Below are positions 62,402-64,000 of a stretch of DNA of 64,000 nt, piece by piece. Numbering within the stretch: position 1 is the stretch's first letter; each line of letters begins with the position of its first letter. The position numbers and the translations under genes are program-made. The notes beneath the pieces were generated by a model. The model was not told the origin of the DNA and ran no database searches. It saw only the letters and a list, made by a program, of their open reading frames with translations. Source of the stretch: Paludibacteraceae bacterium (GTDB taxonomy: Bacteria; Bacteroidota; Bacteroidia; Bacteroidales; Paludibacteraceae); the NCBI GenBank assembly GCA_017450685.1, contig JAFSTB010000014.1:25028-89027 (forward strand). The letters run 5' to 3'.

Positions 62402-63738
62402 GAAAAATCTTCACCCTTGCATTGGCGGCATTCATGTTCGCGGCGTGCACAAAACATAATGACAAAATGGTAAATGACCAAATGGTAAATGGTTTGTCGG
62501 ACTACCATGCGCACGCCATTCCCGATTCGTACCGCCAACTGGTGGCGAAGCATGGCATGGCGCTTGACGAAGGCTTTCCCTTGCCGCAGTGGTCGGCAGA
62601 GGCACATCTGCAGATGATGGCGGAAGCCGGTATTGACAGAGCCATCCTGACGCTCCCTGCGCCGCACCCATATTTCGGGAATCAAACCGAGTGTACCGCA
62701 GCGTGCAGACAGTTCAACGAGGAACTGGCAGCCCTCAGCCTAACGTCTAACATCACTGGCGGTCAAACCTCTAACTTCTCTTTCGCCGCCACGCTCCCTC
62801 TGCCGGACGTGCAAGCCGCTATCGCCGAAGCCCGCTACGCGCTGGACACACTCGGCGCGGTGGGTGTACGTTTAGCCACGAACGTCTATGGTCAGTACCT
62901 CGGCGACAGTGTGTTAGACCCGCTGATGCAGTTCCTCTCCGACCGCCACGCGCTGGTCATCCTCCATCCGCACAAGCCTTCGCCGGTTAACGGAAAAGTC
63001 ATGTCCCAGACGCCCCTTGCCATGCAGGAGTACCTCTCCGAGACCACGCGGACGGTCTGCAACATGATCAGCCGCAACATCTTTGCACGCTATCCGGGAA
63101 TGCGCGTCGTAGTGCCGCACGCAGGGGCATACCTGCCGATAGCGATACCGCGAATGCGCTCGCTCTATCCCGTCATGCGCAAGAACGGTCTGGTGGGCGA
63201 GATAGACTTCGACGCGAACCTCCGCAGCCTCTATTTTGATTTGACAGGTTCGCCTTCCGACGAGACCGTTCAGGCACTCCTCACACTCACCACACCCGAC
63301 CACCTGCTTTACGGCACCGACTACCCGTACGTCGCCCAACAAATCATCCAAGCAAACATCGAAAGAATGAAAAACTATCTGAACAGACCAAGCGACAAAG
63401 AACAAAGCACCACGGACATGATGGTCCGCATCGCAGAGATTGAAGTACACGACAACTATTTGTCCGACTACCTCGCCGCCGCGCATAATGTCGGCACCAA
63501 GTCCGTAGAGACCGAACCGGGAGTGATCTGTATCTTCCCGATGCAGGTGAAGGAGCAGCAGAACACTATCCGCATCGTGGAAATCTACCGCGACCAAGAG
63601 GCGTATCAGTCCCACCTTCAGACGCCGCATTTCCTCGACTACAAACAAGGCACGCTCCACATGGTCAAGTCGCTGAAACTGGTGGACACCAAAGCTCTTG
63701 CTCCCGAGGTGATGCCACTCATATTTAATAAGTATTAA
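62398..63738 (+). CDS. Amidohydrolase fused to an ABM monooxygenase-like domain, lipoprotein
   Basis: 446 residues. Lipoprotein signal with Cys at 16 in MFAACTK. Residues about 35-335 are an amidohydrolase 2-type TIM barrel: DYHAHAIPDSYR (HxH), LILHPHKPS-like VILHPHKPS, VVPHAGAYLP and LYGTDYPY (metal Asp), the layout of aminocarboxymuconate-semialdehyde decarboxylase-like enzymes. Residues about 355-446 resemble an antibiotic-biosynthesis monooxygenase (ABM) domain: GVICIFPMQVKEQQNTIRIV, EIYRDQEAYQSHLQTPHFLD. One chain joins a hydrolase or decarboxylase with a quinol-monooxygenase-like domain. GC content here is high (a sample line gave 67%). Located between two flavodoxin reductases. Confidence 0.84.
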   Translation: MRKIFTLALAAFMFAACTKHNDKMVNDQMVNGLSDYHAHAIPDSYRQLVAKHGMALDEGFPLPQWSAEAHLQMMAEAGIDRAILTLPAPHPYFGNQTECTAACRQFNEELAALSLTSNITGGQTSNFSFAATLPLPDVQAAIAEARYALDTLGAVGVRLATNVYGQYLGDSVLDPLMQFLSDRHALVILHPHKPSPVNGKVMSQTPLAMQEYLSETTRTVCNMISRNIFARYPGMRVVVPHAGAYLPIAIPRMRSLYPVMRKNGLVGEIDFDANLRSLYFDLTGSPSDETVQALLTLTTPDHLLYGTDYPYVAQQIIQANIERMKNYLNRPSDKEQSTTDMMVRIAEIEVHDNYLSDYLAAAHNVGTKSVETEPGVICIFPMQVKEQQNTIRIVEIYRDQEAYQSHLQTPHFLDYKQGTLHMVKSLKLVDTKALAPEVMPLIFNKY

Positions 63739-63769
63739 CAGCAAATATTACACATAAATAAAATACATT

Positions 63770-64000
63770 ATGAACGTATTAATTCTTCAGGGCTCACCGA
63801 GAGCTAAAGGTAACACCGCCTGGATGGCGGAAGAGTACAAGAACGCAGCAGAGGCTGCAGGTCACAACGTAACCATCGTCAATGTGGGACACAAGCACAT
63901 CGCCGGCTGTCTGGCATGCGAATACTGCCACGGCAAGGGCAACGGTGCCTGCATCCAGAAAGACGACATGCAGGAGCTCTATCCGCTCATGGCGGAGGCG
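63770..64000 (+). CDS. NAD(P)H-dependent flavodoxin-like oxidoreductase, N-terminal part
   Basis: 77 residues to the window edge, so the gene continues. LILQGSPRAKGNTAWMAEEY is the FMN-binding loop and HIAGCLACEYCHGKGNGACI the Cys-rich segment of the same subfamily as 61868-62401. Starts 31 bases after the fusion gene. Its end cannot be seen. Confidence 0.88.
   Translation, partial: MNVLILQGSPRAKGNTAWMAEEYKNAAEAAGHNVTIVNVGHKHIAGCLACEYCHGKGNGACIQKDDMQELYPLMAEA

Noticed and set aside
1-64000. Insertion sequence, prophage or integrase
   Set aside because: No transposase, integrase or phage structural gene was recognised, and no tRNA-linked att repeat is visible at tRNA-Leu.

Overview
The window comes from a member of the Bacteroidota, most likely the order Bacteroidales. 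The signs are: seven to ten intergenic promoters of the Bacteroidetes type (a TTTG at -33, a 20-base gap, then TAnnTTTG at -7), almost no Shine-Dalgarno sequences, lineage-restricted families (DUF4301, DUF5606, DUF3467, PCMD), and parts of the type IX secretion system (T9SS) world: a PorG-like outer-membrane protein beside bamA, and three large exported proteins that end in a T9SS type-A-like sorting domain. I cannot name genus or species from the sequence alone.

Layout. 1-3394: the 3' end of a umuC-like polymerase gene and an M16 zinc peptidase. 3454-8718 (-): a 1754-residue surface protein made of about 20 Cys-containing repeats. 8983-21911 (+): one long apparent operon of core genes (dapB, lepB, wbqC-like, ilvE, POT transporter, a Glu/Pro-rich protein, rsmI, two flippases, ribE, two FKBP isomerases, truA), followed by secG with its own promoter. 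22381-38507 (-): a long co-directional block with porG, uppS, bamA and two skp genes at its upstream end, then a microprotein, an MFS transporter, murF, exported and membrane proteins of unknown role, glycosyltransferases, DUF3467, a nucleoside phosphorylase, an M49 peptidase and aroA. 38594-41712 (-): a small glycosyltransferase set. 41772-48030: sirtuin, a four-gene minus-strand operon (Nif3, zinc ribbon, DUF5606 and a membrane protein), smpB, DUF4301, CYTH, tRNA-Leu(CAA) and rpsU.

48272-58930 is the most distinctive region: an operon of a 1911-residue repeat protein, a 751-residue relative, an OmpA-family protein and a second beta-barrel, bounded by a promoter overlapping a perfect 12-bp palindrome and by a strong terminator hairpin. 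The two large proteins here and the one at 3454-8718 share the same repeats, the same C-terminal module (built around WNDVL / YNGG / W-Y / DDGKT-RTC) and the same type of sorting tail. They look like a multi-locus family of T9SS-exported surface proteins, two of them encoded with likely outer-membrane partners.

59074-64000: an AraC-family regulator divergent from a cyclophilin-like protein, an alpha/beta hydrolase lipoprotein, two flavodoxin-like reductases and an amidohydrolase fused to an ABM monooxygenase-like domain. Much of it is clearly more GC-rich than the rest, which suggests an acquired redox or detoxification cluster.

Cross-cutting signals: palindromic TGCGCAA-type words recur on the -33 or -7 boxes of several promoters; rpsU carries a nearly full-length anti-Shine-Dalgarno complement; smpB and porG appear to use GTG and TTG starts.
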